NCBI GenBank assembly: GCA_947593615.1 | Contig: CANQDR010000001.1 | Location: 1 to 64,000, forward strand | DNA: 64,000 bases | From: an uncultured Clostridia bacterium | GTDB lineage: Bacteria; Bacillota; Clostridia; Oscillospirales; Acutalibacteraceae | Reading direction: 5' to 3' | Part shown: positions 56,144 to 64,000 of the stretch, in pieces | Layout of the letters: every line of letters starts with the position of its first letter | Position numbering within the stretch: position 1 is the first letter of the stretch | Notes under the pieces: model-generated | What the model saw: only the letters and a program-made list of their open reading frames with translations | Database searches by the model: none | Told to the model about the DNA's origin: nothing | Position numbers and translations under genes: made by a program

Positions 56144-57097
56144 TCACCAATTAACAGGCATACCTGTAAAAAGGTTTACTCCGGTATTCATTTCAATGAT
56201 TGAAATTATAATGAACGCAATACCCACAATTGCGGTATATGCAACAAAAATCCACATTTTGTCTGATTTTAAGAACCATTTAAAAATTACAATTGCAAGG
56301 TAACCTACAATTGCGGAAACGACCATACCTACAATAATCACAAGCGGTTCAAAATTTATGCCCTCAGGTGATTTTAATGCGTCAATACCTTCTAAAAGTG
56401 CAGCGGCAATTATAGACGGAACTCCTAAAACAAAGGTGTAATCAAGAGCTTTCTGCTTGTTAATACCCCTCATCTCACCTACCGAAAGCGTTGAACCCGA
56501 ACGGGAAAGTCCCGGCAAAATAGCAGCGGCAACCTGCATTAATCCTACTAATACTGCGTCAAGCACATTGTAGCTTTCCTTGCCTGAAGAATCAGTCTTA
56601 GTTTCCTTTAAATGCCTGAGTTTACTTGAGTTTCTGCGGTTGCAAACTATTCCTATCGTAAGCAGAACGCTTGTAAGCAAAAGCGAAATCGCGGTTACTA
56701 TGAGAACAGGACTTGCAGAGAGAATATCTGCTAAATCTTTTATTTTTAAATCAGTTCCTGGAATCGGAAGAAACATCAAAAACAGAGGCACCAGTCCGAT
56801 TATGAGCATAACAATAAGATTGCGCTCATAGTTCATTTCGCTCCACTTGAATTTCCCTGTAAAAATATCTTTGAGCATTACAAAAAATTCTTTTAATAGG
56901 CTCCAGATAAGCTTGTAGTAAAAAGCAATTACGGCAACAAGAGTTCCGACGTGCAGCATTACATTAAAAAATAGATTTCCCTCTCCGCTTGTTCCGAGAA
57001 TATGCTGAGTGATTGCAAGATGACCGCTGCTTGATACGGGCAGAAACTCAGTCAATCCCTGAACTATACCTTGAATAATGGCGTCAATAATTGACAT
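56144..57097 (-). CDS. uppP: Undecaprenyl-diphosphatase UppP (BacA)
   Basis: AIIQGIVQGLTEFLPVSSSGHLAI; ILPGLSRSGSTLSVG. Confidence 0.97.
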   Translation of the reverse strand: MSIIDAIIQGIVQGLTEFLPVSSSGHLAITQHILGTSGEGNLFFNVMLHVGTLVAVIAFYYKLIWSLLKEFFVMLKDIFTGKFKWSEMNYERNLIVMLIIGLVPLFLMFLPIPGTDLKIKDLADILSASPVLIVTAISLLLTSVLLTIGIVCNRRNSSKLRHLKETKTDSSGKESYNVLDAVLVGLMQVAAAILPGLSRSGSTLSVGEMRGINKQKALDYTFVLGVPSIIAAALLEGIDALKSPEGINFEPLVIIVGMVVSAIVGYLAIVIFKWFLKSDKMWIFVAYTAIVGIAFIIISIIEMNTGVNLFTGMPVNW

Positions 57098-57216
57098 AAT
57101 ATGTACTCCTTTTTTAATTAAATTTATATAACATTTTATGCGGTATTATGTTGAATAATTATTATGTATTCGGGTGAAGTACCCGAATTTTATCACGGCT
57201 TGTATTGTACGGCCGT

Positions 57217-58026
57217 TTATTGGTTTTGTGATTTTGCTTTGGGCTTTGATTTTTTCTTACTGCTCTTGCTTTGCTTTATCATATCATATAGAGCGGCAAT
57301 CGCGTCAGACACCGTTCCTACCTCGTCGATAAGACCTTCTTCGACGGCCTCTTCACCCTCAAGAATTGTTCCTATATCCATAACAAGCTCACCTGTATTG
57401 AGAACAAGCTGATTATATCTCTCTTTTGAAATTCCTGAATTTTCGGCAACAAAAGTTGTAATTCTGTCCTGCATTTTCTGAAAATATTCAAATGTCTGCG
57501 GAACACCGAGCGTGAGTCCGGTAGTACGTACAGGGTGAACAGTCATTGACGCACTTTTTGCTATAAAGCTTTTCTTCGCTGCAACAGCCAGAGGTATTCC
57601 GATTGAATGTCCTCCGCCGAGAACAATTGACACCGACGGTTTTTTCATGCCTGAAATCACTTCTGCAATGGCAAGACCAGCTTCGACATCACCGCCGACA
57701 GTATTAAGAAGAATAAGCAGTCCGTCTATGCGCTCATCCTCTTCAATTGAGACAAGCAGCGGAATTACGTGCTCATATTTTGTGGTTTTGTTCTGCTGAG
57801 AGAGAATATAGTGACCCTCAATCTGACCGATTATTGTAAGACAATGAATTATACTGTCCTTGTGTGCCGCTAATACCGAACCTGTTTCTCCAATCTGGTC
57901 GGTATGTTCTTCGTTAATAGGACTGTCATTTTCAAGCTTTTGAGGATTATCGTCGGCGCAAGGATTTTTTACGTAGTTATCCTTAGTCTTTTTCGCTGAC
58001 TTTGAATCTTTTGTTTTTTGTGACAT
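57217..58026 (-). CDS. tepA: ClpP-class serine protease, TepA-like
   Basis: LLILLNTVGGDVEAGLAIAEVISGMKKPSVSIVLGGGHSIGIPLAVAAKKSFIAKSASMTVHPVRTTG. Confidence 0.9.
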   Translation of the reverse strand: MSQKTKDSKSAKKTKDNYVKNPCADDNPQKLENDSPINEEHTDQIGETGSVLAAHKDSIIHCLTIIGQIEGHYILSQQNKTTKYEHVIPLLVSIEEDERIDGLLILLNTVGGDVEAGLAIAEVISGMKKPSVSIVLGGGHSIGIPLAVAAKKSFIAKSASMTVHPVRTTGLTLGVPQTFEYFQKMQDRITTFVAENSGISKERYNQLVLNTGELVMDIGTILEGEEAVEEGLIDEVGTVSDAIAALYDMIKQSKSSKKKSKPKAKSQNQ

Positions 58027-58098
58027 TATAGTGCACCTCCGAGATTTATTCTCTCCAAAAAGCACAATATAATGTATAGGCAATAATAATTATGTTTC

Positions 58099-58158
58099 AA
58101 TGTTCTCTCAGCCGTCAAAATCTTTGATTTTGGCAACGGCGTGAGGTTATTATAACAT
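58099..58158. repeat. 60-bp imperfect palindromic direct repeat, copy 1
   Basis: aatgttctctcagccgtcaaaatctttgattttggcaacggcgtgaggttattataacat; differs from copy 2 at one base in the hairpin loop. Confidence 0.95.
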
Positions 58159-58256
58159 AATTCTTCAGCGATAGCCGAAAGATGCTGCAAATCGGCAGAA
58201 TTTGTTAAAAAATTCTGTCTCTTGGTAATTTTTATTCAAAAGATAAAGACAAATGT

Positions 58257-58403
58257 GGAACCTCCGGCGAGGGTTCCCCACCGAAAAACAGTCCCCCGGA
58301 TTGTTTTTCGCCCCTCCTGCGCTTATAAATCAAATAATTTCGCAGCCTTTAGGCTGCAACGGGGGCGCTGCCCCTCGTCCCCGCCGCCTTTTGAAAAAGG
58401 CGG
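58257..58403. repeat. Cluster of five GC-rich hairpins between the two 60-bp repeats
   Basis: 58257-58277 GGAACC/GGTTCC; 58282-58310 CGAAAAACAGTCC/GGATTGTTTTTCG; 58342-58357 GCAGCCT/AGGCTGC; 58362-58374 GGGGC/GCCCC; 58384-58403 CCGCCTTTT/AAAAGGCGG. Confidence 0.85.
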
Positions 58404-58435
58404 GCGAAAACTTTTAGCTTTTTTGCTGTTGTAAA

Positions 58436-58495
58436 AATGTTCTCTCAGCCGTCAAAATCTTCGATTTTGGCAACGGCGTGAGGTTATTATAACAT
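58436..58495. repeat. 60-bp imperfect palindromic direct repeat, copy 2
   Basis: aatgttctctcagccgtcaaaatcttcgattttggcaacggcgtgaggttattataacat. Confidence 0.95.
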
Positions 58496-58606
58496 TTCAT
58501 CCAACTTTTTTCAATCTTTTTAGGGTATATTTCTTATAAACAATAATTATTTTAAAGAATTATTGTACTATTAAAGAAATATTTGTTATTATGGAGTGAT
58601 ATTTAA

Positions 58607-59911
58607 TTGACGTCCGACATAATTATGGGTATTGTCGTTGCTGTTCTTGTACTGCTTTCGGCATTTTTTTCGGCAACTGAAACGGCATTTTCATTTGTCA
58701 ACAAAATCCGAATCCAGCAGAGCGTAGATAACGGAAATAAAAAGTCTAAAAACGCTCTTTATGTAATTGAACATTTTGACAATGCCCTGACTACAATTCT
58801 TATCTGCAATAACATTGTAAACCTAAGCTGTTCTTCAATTGCGACTGTACTTTGCCTGAGACTGTTCGGAGATATAGGCACGGCTATTGCCACGGGTGCT
58901 ACAACTCTGCTTGTGCTCACCTTTGGCGAGGTAATTCCAAAATGCCTTGCAAAGGAACACTGCGACAGCTTTTCAATTAAAACCGCAGGTATTTTAAGAA
59001 TGCTTATGTTCATTCTTACTCCGCTGGTTTTTGTTTTTATAAAACTTAAATCCCTTGCACTTAAAATCGCAGGAGGTTCAGAGGACATCCCGTCTGTTAC
59101 GGAGAATGAACTTAAATATATTGTAGAAAGTATTGAGGAAGAGGGCGTTCTTGAAGAAAGTGAAAGTGAAATGGTTCGCTCTGCTCTTGATTTTGACGAA
59201 AAAACCGCCGAGGAGATATTAACTCCGCGTGTTGACGTTACTTTTATAAGCGTTGACGACAGTCAGGAGAAAATCAAAGATATAATAATTGAGCACAGAT
59301 ATTCGCGTATTCCCGTATATGAGGAAACAGTTGACCACATAGTGGGTATTCTTCATACTAGAGATTATCTTGAATCGCTTGCGGACGGCAAAGCACCGAA
59401 TGTGCGTGATATTATGCAGCCGCCCTACTTTGTTTTCAGAACACAGCAGCTTTCAAAAATATTAAGTGCATTTAAGCGTACAAAAATTCATCTTGCTATA
59501 GTAACCGATGAATACGGCGGAACTCTGGGTATTGTTACAATGGAGGACTTGCTTGAAGAGATCGTGGGTGAAATATGGGACGAAGATGAAGAAATCGAAC
59601 ATAATTACTACAAAATAGGCAAAAACGAGTTTCTTGTAAACGGCGATATTGAGCTTGACGATATGCTTGCACTGTTTGATATGGATGAAAACGACATAGA
59701 AAGCGACAGTATCACCGTAGGAGGTTTCATTCTTGAAAATGCGGGTACTATTCCCCACAAGCGTGAAAGCATTGAAGCAAGCGGTTTCAGATTTACCGTT
59801 ATGGAGGTAAAAGACCAGAGAATAATCAGAGTGGTTGTGAAAAAGCTCGACAAAGAAAATCCTGAAAATGATGAAAACGACAGCGAAACAAAAATAAATA
59901 CAGACGAATAA
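58607..59911 (+). CDS. CNNM/CorC-HlyC family transporter (hemolysin-like, CBS domains)
   Basis: N-terminal DUF21 TMs; EEGVLEESESEMVRSALDFDEKTAEEILTPRVDVTFI; CBS pair; TDEYGGTLGIVTMEDLLEEIVGEIWDE. Confidence 0.96.
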   Translation: MTSDIIMGIVVAVLVLLSAFFSATETAFSFVNKIRIQQSVDNGNKKSKNALYVIEHFDNALTTILICNNIVNLSCSSIATVLCLRLFGDIGTAIATGATTLLVLTFGEVIPKCLAKEHCDSFSIKTAGILRMLMFILTPLVFVFIKLKSLALKIAGGSEDIPSVTENELKYIVESIEEEGVLEESESEMVRSALDFDEKTAEEILTPRVDVTFISVDDSQEKIKDIIIEHRYSRIPVYEETVDHIVGILHTRDYLESLADGKAPNVRDIMQPPYFVFRTQQLSKILSAFKRTKIHLAIVTDEYGGTLGIVTMEDLLEEIVGEIWDEDEEIEHNYYKIGKNEFLVNGDIELDDMLALFDMDENDIESDSITVGGFILENAGTIPHKRESIEASGFRFTVMEVKDQRIIRVVVKKLDKENPENDENDSETKINTDE

Positions 59912-59919
59912 TTAAATTC

Positions 59920-59954
59920 AGCCGTACACCACTGATGTTTTGTGATGTACGGCT
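59920..59954 (+). terminator. Intrinsic terminator
   Basis: AGCCGTACA ... TGTACGGCT followed by T-rich sequence. Confidence 0.75.
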
Positions 59955-60044
59955 TTTATTACGCGTTTTATTCTTTTGATTTTATACTAAGGTATGGCTA
60001 AAAATTCTCCGAAACATAAATTTTATGTTGGTTAGAGTTTAATA

Positions 60045-60437
60045 TTAACGATGTTTTTTATTCATCAGCTTGCAAAGACCGCTGACAGGAATACACAATA
60101 ACGCCCACAAAATGCTGTAAAACGGGCAAATTTGACCCTTAATATTGAATCTGCAATTTGAGTAATCCCATACATTAAGCTTGTATTTGAGATTTACAAT
60201 ACATCCACAGCAAAATTCCATTGCTGTAATTATTGCACTTCCCGAAAGGCATTTTGAAATCATTTTCATATTTGAGTGTTTTTTATAAAATTTGAACAGA
60301 GATACAAAGCAGGTTCCGCCCGTGACAGCCATTGTCCAGTGAGTTCTTCTGCGCCACAGTATTTCAAGCAGAGCATAACCTATGCCGCCTATTGTAAATA
60401 AAATACAATTGCTTTTTAAGTTCTTCAAAAAAATCAC
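60045..60437 (-). CDS. Putative CmpB-type (ABC-transporter type IV) integral membrane protein
   Basis: Multi-TM; GIGYALLEILWRRRTHWTMAVTGGTCF; EFCCGCIVNLKYKLNVWDYSNCRFNIKGQICPFYSILWALL. Confidence 0.75.
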   Translation of the reverse strand: MIFLKNLKSNCILFTIGGIGYALLEILWRRRTHWTMAVTGGTCFVSLFKFYKKHSNMKMISKCLSGSAIITAMEFCCGCIVNLKYKLNVWDYSNCRFNIKGQICPFYSILWALLCIPVSGLCKLMNKKHR

Positions 60438-60527
60438 CGACTTTAGTTTTGGTTAATGTCGGTGATATTATACCGGTGCGCGTCAGATACTTTAAATTAA
60501 CTTAAATTAATATCAGCTTCGGTAATA

Positions 60528-61121
60528 TTAATTTGTTATGATTTTATTAACAATATTTTTTAGTTCTTCAAAAGAATATAAACAGTTGAGTGCCGTCAGC
60601 ATTGCGTTGGTTGAAAGATATTTAGGCAAATTAAGATATTTTAAAAGCTTTTTTCGGTTTTTATCTGCGTTTTCAGTTCCCGTAAGTCCCAGACAGAATA
60701 AGTCCGATTTTTTAATTTTATTTTCATTAGGCATATCTTCGCCGATAATTACGGCTCCGCTTCTTTTTATCGCCTCAATTATCACATCGTCGCTTACTCC
60801 CTCCACACCTAAAAATCCCTCCTTGCTTCTTTGGGATTTTCTCTTTTCCTTGCCCTCTATCTGAGGAATGTAACAATGCTTGATTTTTGATTTATCAATT
60901 GTGCCCTTTAAAAAATTACGTATCACAAAACCCGCGCCGTCACTGTCTGTAAAGACAAGAATTCCTCTGACATCAGCAATTTTTCTGATTAAATTCTGCT
61001 TTTCCCTGTCGGAAAACACACGAAATCCGTTGGTTTCAATTATCGGTGCGTCTACTATTGAACTGAGCTTGATTTTATCATATCTGCCCTCTACTATAAT
61101 TGCCTCTTTTATTTTCAGCAC
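60528..61121 (-). CDS. rnmV: Toprim nuclease, ribonuclease M5-like
   Basis: IKEAIIVEGRYDKIKLSSIVDAPIIETNGFRVF; LVFTDSDGAGFVIRNFLK; KSQRSKEGFLGVEGVSDDVI. Confidence 0.85.
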   Translation of the reverse strand: MLKIKEAIIVEGRYDKIKLSSIVDAPIIETNGFRVFSDREKQNLIRKIADVRGILVFTDSDGAGFVIRNFLKGTIDKSKIKHCYIPQIEGKEKRKSQRSKEGFLGVEGVSDDVIIEAIKRSGAVIIGEDMPNENKIKKSDLFCLGLTGTENADKNRKKLLKYLNLPKYLSTNAMLTALNCLYSFEELKNIVNKIITN

Positions 61122-62164
61122 TAAATTCTGCCCTCCTCAGCAATAAGAAGCAAACGCGCGATAAGCTGTTCCATATACAGTCTTGCATTTACTGCTGTTG
61201 TTTTGAACTTTTCGTCTGCCTCTATCAGCACATCAAGGCTCTTTCTCAATGCCTCAGTCGAAACCCTTGAAGTTGCTTTTCTGGCATTAGCAAGCGTAAA
61301 CGCTCTGTTTTTGTAGCTGAAATCCTTTGCTACATTATCCTTTAAAACACCGCATTCATCGGCTACTCTTATTCTGTAGGCGTCAATATATGATGCTGAA
61401 AGCACATAGAGCATCATAATGGGTTCTTCCCGCTGATAAAAAAGCAAATCAAGCGTATTGTACGCTTTCTGACCGTTGCCGTTAAGCACAGCGTCTGAGA
61501 GAGCAAATATTTTTGTTTCAAGATTTACCGTTGCAAGCTTGTTTATATCGTCAAGTGAAATTTCTTCTGCGGATGAATAAGCGCAGATTTTAGCCACCTC
61601 GTTTTTAAGCAAATTAAGGTCGTCGCCGCAGTAAGAAATCAACTTTGAAGCATTTATATGCGAAATCATTTTTCCGTTTTCATTCGCCCATTTTGCGATA
61701 TACCTCTCAATCATAGACTGATTAAGCTTGTTGAATTCACAAACAGAACCGAGCTTTTCCGCCTTTTTCAAAAAGGCTTTAAATGCCGAAAGATTTTTTG
61801 ACGGACTGTATGTGGGCATTGAAACAATCAGGACAGTTCCGTCAACAACGCTGTCTGTAATATCTTTAAAACGATCAAGCGAGTTTTTATCCATATTATC
61901 AAAATAAATATCAGTTGCCAGAACACAGTTATATTCACTCATAAACGGCACAATTTGCAAAGACGCGGCAAAATCATCAAGGTCAATATCTCCGCTGAAG
62001 TTATGATAGTTGAAATCAGACGGATTTTTTCCCGCAACAGCCTCAACGAGCATTTGAGTATACCGCTTAATAAACATCTGCTCGCTTCCGTAAATAACGT
62101 AAACAGGTGAAAACTGCTTTGATTTTATTTGTTTTTTCAGCTCAGCCTCAGTTATTTTAGCCAT
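61121..62164 (-). CDS. holA: DNA polymerase III delta subunit
   Basis: FSPVYVIYGSEQMFIKRYTQMLVEAV; domain layout typical of HolA; next to comEC. Confidence 0.92.
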   Translation of the reverse strand: MAKITEAELKKQIKSKQFSPVYVIYGSEQMFIKRYTQMLVEAVAGKNPSDFNYHNFSGDIDLDDFAASLQIVPFMSEYNCVLATDIYFDNMDKNSLDRFKDITDSVVDGTVLIVSMPTYSPSKNLSAFKAFLKKAEKLGSVCEFNKLNQSMIERYIAKWANENGKMISHINASKLISYCGDDLNLLKNEVAKICAYSSAEEISLDDINKLATVNLETKIFALSDAVLNGNGQKAYNTLDLLFYQREEPIMMLYVLSASYIDAYRIRVADECGVLKDNVAKDFSYKNRAFTLANARKATSRVSTEALRKSLDVLIEADEKFKTTAVNARLYMEQLIARLLLIAEEGRI

Positions 62165-62176
62165 TTATGCCTCCGT

Positions 62177-64000
62177 TTAAATTTCAATACTCACTTTGCC
62201 GTTTTGAGCAAAATATATTTTCTCCGAAATTTCTTTAAGAGAATTTAATTTTCGAGTGTACTGTTCCCTGCTTCCCGTAAAAATAATCGTATTACATTTT
62301 AAAAGCTCGCAATTATCGGGAATTGAATCAATCATAAGATAATCTGCCGTTCTGTAGATTTCAGGGAGCTCTGCCGCGTCTCCTCCGTCGGGAATAAACA
62401 GCAAACTTCTTTTGTCTGACCTGACAAACTGATAGGTTACACCGTCAATATTCAGCACATCATCTGTTGTATGCGCTGTAATATTAAGCGTAAAATGAAC
62501 ATTATCTCCGAATTTGTTCCTGCTTTGTCCGTCATAATTTTGCAGTATCTTCTGATTAACACTGTTCTTATCATATACCAAAACATTAGACACGTCAAAC
62601 TCATTTATAAAACGAGGAAGATAACTTGAATATTTATTTTTCTGATTTGGAATTATAATATTATCTATATTTACAAAATCATTTGAAATATCTTCAATTG
62701 CGTCATCTGATTTTCCGCTGTAACCGCCGCAGGAAAGCAGAGTTATATTATAACCGCACTCAACAGAGGCAGTAGTTCCGCTGTCTGTGTTATAAACATT
62801 TAGAGTTGTTGTATTATAATCTATGAATGTATAAACCGCCCAGCCAAGCATCAATGTAATTACAGAAAATGCGATTGAACATTTAATATAAAAGCTCTTT
62901 GCTCTTGCAGCATATCCTGTAAATACAAGCAATATTGTAACCGCAAGCCATACATAAAAGTAAATCTTATCCGAATTTACCGAGCAGTAAGGAACAGACA
63001 CAAAAACTGAGATTATCCATAAAAACAGCCTGCTGACAAGGCCAGCCGTAAGTGCAAACGGATAAGCTAAAAATGAAATAAGCGGACACAGAAACAAAGT
63101 CGATGAAAGCATTGCGCAAATCAGTATTATGCTTACCAGCGGTTCGGCAAAAAATGAGACAAATACAACAAGCGGCGAAATTCTGCCGAAAGCAATCGTT
63201 GTTACGGGAATAATCCATATGGAAGCGGAAACCGACACTGCAATCAGGTTTGCCGCCGCTTTCATAATTTTGCTTTTCAATTTAAGTTTTTTAACAATAA
63301 ATGAGTTTACTTTGTTTGACCACAAAATTATGCCTAATGTTGCAACAAAAGAAAGTATCATTCCTATATCGCCTACTACATAAGGGTTTAAAACAGTCAG
63401 CACAATTGCCGCCGCACCGATAGAATTAAGCGAATCGGATTTTCGTAATACAACCGTTGAACAGTATGTAAGAATAAGCATTACACCGGACCTTATAACT
63501 GACGGAGCAAAACCCGTAACAGCCATAAATGAAAGTACGGTTATGCAAACAAAAACACACAGCACCATTCTGTTTTTCGTAAATTTCTTTAAAATAAATA
63601 AAATAAATGAGGTTATAATCGACAGGTGCATACCTGAAACCACAATCAAAAACGAAGTTCCCGTATTTGTAAAATTACTTCTTACATCATATGTAAGCGC
63701 CTGCTTATCGCCTAACAAAACAGCTCTGCAAAGCGATGAGTAATCTTCGGGAAGCAAGGTGTCAAGAGAGGACTTCATAGCCTTTCTCGCATCTACAGCA
63801 TAAGCGTACAGCGAAAACTGCTTTTCACCTGTTCTTTCAATTGAAAATTCATCATCTGTATATGCCGTGAAGAAAATACCCTTGCTCAAAAGGTTGTTGT
63901 TGTCGGTTTTATATATATGCAGCTTTACTTTTATACGTTCAAATTCTTCAACACGCAAATCAGAATACGAAATGAGGCGAATTTTTATATCTGCGCTTTC
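62177..64000 (-). CDS. comEC: ComEC/Rec2 family DNA internalization protein (N-terminus beyond window edge)
   Basis: DVRSNFTNTGTSFLIVVSGMHLSIIT; frame stays open to 64000, so the ORF-track start at 63958 (TTG) is probably not the true start. Confidence 0.93.
   Translation of the reverse strand, partial: ESADIKIRLISYSDLRVEEFERIKVKLHIYKTDNNNLLSKGIFFTAYTDDEFSIERTGEKQFSLYAYAVDARKAMKSSLDTLLPEDYSSLCRAVLLGDKQALTYDVRSNFTNTGTSFLIVVSGMHLSIITSFILFILKKFTKNRMVLCVFVCITVLSFMAVTGFAPSVIRSGVMLILTYCSTVVLRKSDSLNSIGAAAIVLTVLNPYVVGDIGMILSFVATLGIILWSNKVNSFIVKKLKLKSKIMKAAANLIAVSVSASIWIIPVTTIAFGRISPLVVFVSFFAEPLVSIILICAMLSSTLFLCPLISFLAYPFALTAGLVSRLFLWIISVFVSVPYCSVNSDKIYFYVWLAVTILLVFTGYAARAKSFYIKCSIAFSVITLMLGWAVYTFIDYNTTTLNVYNTDSGTTASVECGYNITLLSCGGYSGKSDDAIEDISNDFVNIDNIIIPNQKNKYSSYLPRFINEFDVSNVLVYDKNSVNQKILQNYDGQSRNKFGDNVHFTLNITAHTTDDVLNIDGVTYQFVRSDKRSLLFIPDGGDAAELPEIYRTADYLMIDSIPDNCELLKCNTIIFTGSREQYTRKLNSLKEISEKIYFAQNGKVSIEI

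Noticed and set aside
58222-58434. 70-aa plus-strand ORF
   Set aside because: Translation of the hairpin-rich repeat core; no RBS or motif.

Overview
This 64 kb window is a gene-dense, low-GC chromosomal segment. It looks like an endospore-lineage Clostridia (Ruminococcaceae/Oscillospiraceae-like), inferred from gene content only. Most genes are on the minus strand and are housekeeping. Main blocks: a complete V-type ATPase operon (G/H-like, I, K, E, C, F, A, B, D) whose K subunit carries the Na+-ligand residues known from Enterococcus hirae NtpK; a TetR regulator with a very large RND transporter; a secreted papain-family peptidase ending in a type I dockerin; a three-gene phage-type lysis cassette with no other phage genes; uvrA; the ftsH-hpt-tilS-dnaB-rplI-gdpP-rnjA block; rnhA, nifS, nifU; nrdR, dacF, recG, a fakA-like gene, ymdB; sporulation genes yqfC, yqfD and a ylbJ-like gene; asnB, a PAP2 phosphatase, a DUF5131 protein, an S66 peptidase, mscL, tyrS, a ComEC-type MBL protein, ygiQ, spoIIIE/ftsK, uppP, tepA/clpP-like, a CNNM/CorC-like gene, an RNase M5-like gene, holA, and comEC running off the right edge. 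The items most worth follow-up are the orphan lysis cassette, the RND transporter with a ~315-aa coiled-coil insertion, the dockerin peptidase, a composite 60-bp palindromic repeat element in a divergent intergenic region, the DUF5131 protein with a CxxxCxxC motif, and the ComEC with a degenerate MBL domain. No CRISPR array, rRNA, tRNA or insertion sequence was recognised. All identifications come from reading protein motifs; no database search was run.
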